This document shows, piece after piece, positions 60,579 through 64,000 of a stretch of DNA of 64,000 nt. Position 1 is the stretch's first letter; each line of letters begins with the position of its first letter. Under the pieces are notes generated by a model. It was not told the origin of the DNA, did not search any database, and worked only from the letters and a program-made list of their open reading frames with translations. Origin of the DNA: Otatea glauca (Eukaryota > Streptophyta > Magnoliopsida > Poales > Poaceae); assembly GCA_036346275.1 (NCBI GenBank), contig CM070720.1:13927278-13991277 (forward strand), written 5' to 3'. A program made the translations under genes and the position numbers.

Positions 60579-63470
60579 ATGGACCCTAGCTGTACTTATT
60601 CCGATTCCGCACAAAGAATGACCAATATTTTCGGGTCCTTTCGGAACTGGAGGCAGCTATAGTTATTGACCAAGAAGTGACCCGCCTTCCTTTGTCGGCT
60701 AGAGGATATAATATCGAGGGTTGGAGTAAAAGTTTTAGGGCTTGGCCGACCGCACTCAAAGGGTGGAAAAATTGGTATAATCGTGTAGCAGCCCAAAAAA
60801 GGGAGTCTTTGGAGAGGATGGGCATAGCAGAGTGCATTCCTTTAAGTTTAGCCGACCCAGAGGCCAATGAGCCCTTAGTGGCCACGGCTTGTTATTTCTG
60901 GTCGGATACTTTTAATGCTTTCATGTTCCGCACTGGTATGGTTGGTCCAACCTTCCTAGACGTTGCTCAACTCTACTGCTTGAGACCAGACGGAGAACAG
61001 GTGTCGGCTTTTAGTGCTAAACCCAAACATAAGCTTATCCGATCAAAAGGCGAAGGCTGGTCTATGTATATTGCAAATAATAATAAAGTGAATGGATTAG
61101 TATCAGATGAAGAGCATGTCGCTTTCCTCAACCTTTGGCTGGACCGATTCTTATTCGTGGTGCTTCATTAGGGCCAACCCAAGTATACGGATAATGTTCA
61201 AGGACTAGTAGAAGGTCGCTCGGCTAGCACTTGGAAAACGCTTCGAGCAAAGTATCGATGATGTATATCATTAGAGCTCACAGATATGTGTTTTGCCGAC
61301 TTCACTGTGGGTAATGTGGGTGGGCCTCTTTGGTTTATCCAGTCCGGTCAGTATTGCTTTTTAGTCGACAATTTGATTTGGAACTCATCAAGACACAAAT
61401 TTTCCCAAGAGAAGACAATGTTGAAAATGTTGTTCCGCAATACCAAGCAAGCCGATCTTTTGGCGAAAGGTTTATCATGTGTTCAGGAAATGAAACTAAA
61501 ATCACAACAGCCGATTCAAGAAAGTATATGTTCTTTTTCCTTAATCTGAGCGACACGGATTTGAGGCAGAGAGATTTCTTCAGTTATAGCAGTGTGGCCG
61601 ATTTTCCGTGGCCTTCATTTCTTCAACTCGAAGCCGACAGTTCTGCAATGCCTCCGGAGACTCTTGCTTTGTACAGAATTTTCATTTCTCCCTGTGTCCT
61701 TCATGCTGGACTTCATACAAGGAACCGGACTTTCCAGCCGTCATACGAGTTTTATCACCCATGGGTTTATGCAAGACAACTCGGTTTTGGCCAAATAATT
61801 CCAAGCTTCCCACTCCTTGATCGGCTTGAGCCAAGAGCCAGAGTCCGTAGTGCTACATCGGCCGAAATCGTCCTTGAAGTGGCCGATGACTTACAGATCC
61901 AATCCTTGCCACACTTCTTCTTGAATACCAGACGGGCTGGAGGTTACACACAGTGGTGGTCAGTTATTGCAGATGCTTTGTATCGGTCAAAATCTCCATC
62001 TAACATTATTACTGAGTTCTTTCCAAATCTCCCGGAGCCGACGCTAGTATCTAATGCTGACTCTAGCAGCGATACTTCATCGTCAGGATATACTAATACG
62101 AATGTAGTCGTTTCTAGCGAGGTATCGGCTTTAGAGTCTAAACTTTTTCCTTTCATTACTTCTGAATCGTTTGAGATTTGTTTTGCATCTAACTCAATTT
62201 TTACCTGTTGTAGAAGTCAACTGCTCCGGCTCCATCGGGTGATAAGCAACCCAAAAAACAATCGCAGGCGACTGCCGTTACTGGTTATGCATCGGGATCT
62301 TTGGGCATACAGAGCCCATCTCTATCGGACTTGGAAAAACAAAAACAACCTAGTAAGTTTTATTGTTGGCTTCCTTTTATAAAACTGTTCTTTGGCTAAC
62401 CAGATCGTTTGCGTGACAATCTTCAGAGAAGAAGCGAAAATACACTAAGGCTGCTGCTAAAAAGGTTCTCAAGCCTCTCGAGCAGAGTGGTGAAAGCTCT
62501 CCGACAGCATCGGCTACGGGAGAGGTAGGTGATCGTACTTTACCTAACAAATGAAATTTTAATGCATCAGCTCACATTCTATATTTATTCCCTTTAGCCA
62601 ACGCAGTCTGCTCAAGTCGCGAAGATCTTAGCCGATCTTCCAAACATATCCACCGCGCCAATCCCCACACCGCTGCCAACTTCAATAGCTCCAACCATCA
62701 ACCTACCAGAAGCATCAGATCCGACTGACCTGCTGGGATTTTTCCTGGCCGATCTTGACGATCTAGAGATCATGGCTACCGATGACTACGATGCAGAGAT
62801 CAGAAAAATCCTTGAAGTGTCAAAAGTGGCATCGGCTGCTGTTACATCTGCTCCGGGAATGAAGGAGCGTCTTGACAAGCTCTTTGATCTAGTCATGCGC
62901 CCCCAATCGAAGATCTTGTCCAACAATCAGCCGATCAGAGATGCCATGGCCGCCGTCGAAGCCGACCTTCCTCCAGAAGCCATGCAAGCCTTGCTCAACA
63001 TATGCCATCTGGATGATAAGAAGTCTGCGGTAGAGGCGGCCCAAGACCGAATTCGACGCCGCCAAGCCCGTGAAGCCGGCTAAAGCTCTTAGATGAATTG
63101 TTCTCGACGCCAAGGCAAAAAAGTAAATTTGATGCCGGCGCACTTCAGCTGAAGTCGACCAAGGAATCTCTCTCCAAGCTTGAAAAACACAAAGAAATTC
63201 CTTCTGGAAGAGTTAGCCAAAACTGAGAAACAAATCGGAGAAAACCAACAAGTTCTGGGGACCACTACATCGAAATTGAAGGAACAGAAGCTCAGTATTG
63301 CTGCGGCTGTCGATAATGTAACACAGCAATCGGCCAAAGTGAAGCCAGTGCCTGGGAATGCCAAAGACGACGAACGTCTCTTGGATGAAATTCAAGAGAT
63401 CATTGCCAAGGCAGCCGGCGCTCTGTCGGCTTTGGGCGTGACTCTTCCCGGATCGGGCCTCCAGTATTGA
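60579..63470 (+). pseudogene. Plant-mobile-domain (PMD-like) gene with introns, antisense to element F (damaged)
   Basis: From ATG 60579 a frameshift soon leads to a long frame (60677-61171) with GPTFLDVAQLYCLRPDG (60949-61000) and EEHVAFLNLWLDRFLF (61110-61158). It is followed across shifts by TVGNVGGPLWFIQ (61305-61343) and YEFYHPWVYARQLGF (61747-61790). These match the aminotransferase-like plant mobile domain found in host MAIN/MAIL proteins and in Gypsy elements (family knowledge). Clean introns are visible at 62122-62213, 62353-62426 and 62525-62597, each GT-AG, and joining keeps the frame. After them comes a basic KKKRK segment that may be a nuclear signal. The first distal frame stops at 63083. 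A shifted helical frame with LLEELAKTEKQIGENQQ runs to 63470. Poly(A)-type sequence follows. Confidence 0.72.
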
Positions 63471-63665
63471 ACTGTAAAACTTCGATGGTTGTTTTGAAAA
63501 CATGAGTCTTGAATGTTTGTTCTGAATGTTTGTAACTTAACTTGTTTATGTTTATAATCGGCTGTTTAACCGATTTATATTCTGCTATACTTCCTGAGTT
63601 TGCAATCTTTTCAGCCGATTAACAGTATCGTGTTAATCTTGGCTCTGAACCTGTCTTTAATCGAC
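63471..63665 (+). other. 3' UTR-like spacer between the PMD gene and element F pol
   Basis: AT-rich sequence with several TTTGT/TTTATAAT words typical of plant 3' ends, and ATCGGCTG/CAGCCGAT words like those in the LTR. No coding signal. Confidence 0.5.
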
Positions 63666-64000
63666 TAGGCTCCAATCCAAACACTAGGGTAATATTTCTT
63701 CAAGTATTTTCCGTTAATAGCTCTTGGCAATGCATATCCTTCTAGCGTTTCCAGTAAGTACGAGTTTCCACCGACTAGCCGATTAATTTTGTATGGCCCT
63801 TCCCACGTAGGTGACTATTTTCCAAATCGGTTATCCTTAGAACCAACTGGCAATATTGTTTTCCATACAAAATCGGCTTGATCGAAAGACTTAGGCATGA
63901 CCCTTTTATTGTATGCACTTGCAACTCTGATCTTATTCTTCTTAAGCCGATCAAGCGTAGACAAACGTAGCTCTGCTAACTCGTCCAAGTTATCGATCAT
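63666..64000 (-). pseudogene. Integrase C-terminus of element F pol (runs off the window)
   Basis: On the minus strand from 64000: RLSTLDRLKKNKIRVASAYNKRV, then FVWKTILPVGSKDNRFGKW at 63890-63830. A one-base shift leads to PTWEGPY and LETLEGYALPRAINGKYLKKYYPS ending near 63672. This is the GPY/F-type C-terminal module of a Tat-lineage Gypsy integrase, without a chromodomain. It would cross the right edge of the window. Confidence 0.85.

Larger units (their letters stand above)
59615..64000 (-). mobile_element. Element F: Tat/Grande-like Ty3/Gypsy element (minus strand), incomplete in window
   Basis: On the minus strand the visible parts are, from the window edge leftward: the integrase C-terminus, an intergenic stretch carrying a gene in the opposite direction, a purine tract and a 3' LTR. 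The LTR ends are TG at 59615 (approximate) and CA at 60246. The plus strand ATGCCCCCTATTTTT at 60248-60262 is the complement of a purine tract adjoining the LTR. A long 3' region with an antisense ORF is known for Tat-lineage elements such as Grande. The 5' part lies beyond 64000, so no TSD can be checked. Confidence 0.7.

Overview
This window looks like repeat-dense nuclear DNA of a flowering plant, most likely a grass (Poaceae). The reasons are chromovirus-type Ty3/Gypsy elements with LTRs over 3 kb and tRNA-Met primer sites, two Sirevirus-type Ty1/Copia elements, a large CACTA (En/Spm) transposon with ATCACTGCCGGTT-type subterminal repeats, MITE-like ends reading TACTCCATCCGTTC, and plant-style TATA boxes and introns. 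I cannot name the species. I see no tRNA or rRNA gene, no CRISPR array and no intact ordinary host gene. Nearly all coding sequence belongs to transposable elements and most of it is broken.

The layout is a nested stack that can be read from target-site duplications (TSDs). Element A (1198-32547, minus strand, Gypsy chromovirus, TSD ACGAG) is the oldest of the nested elements. Its 3' LTR is split by element B (4970-16876, plus strand, Gypsy chromovirus with 3.13 kb LTRs, TSD ATATA). Its pol gene is split by element C (about 18205-25752, plus strand, a 5'-truncated Sirevirus with an envelope-like third ORF). About 420 bp to the right lies element D (32968-54065, CACTA, TSD CAT), which carries a TNP2-type transposase gene and a TNPA-like second gene. 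D contains element E (33710-44753, plus strand, Sirevirus-like Copia, TSD TTTAC), apparently inserted in the leader intron of the D transposase gene.

At the right, 54066-59614 is host or intergenic DNA. It holds an (AT)n tract, a regular higher-order tandem repeat (55215-57690; 160/240/317-bp spacing giving a 720-bp period) and MITE-like repeats. From about 59615 to the window end is part of element F, a minus-strand Tat/Grande-like Gypsy element. Its 3' LTR (59615-60246) is followed by a plus-strand, antisense, intron-containing plant-mobile-domain (PMD) gene, then by the integrase C-terminus of the element's own minus-strand pol.

The most interesting items are the antisense PMD gene with its own TATA box, the internal subterminal-repeat array placed as a promoter inside CACTA D, the small TATA-driven cassette between pol and env-like ORF of Sirevirus C, the 720-bp higher-order repeat, and an unidentified 139-codon ORF where element A has lost 1.9 kb of its 5' LTR. 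Autonomous activity looks unlikely for every element, because all main ORFs carry frameshifts, stops or truncations. Many of these are 1-2 base indels that could be sequence errors.
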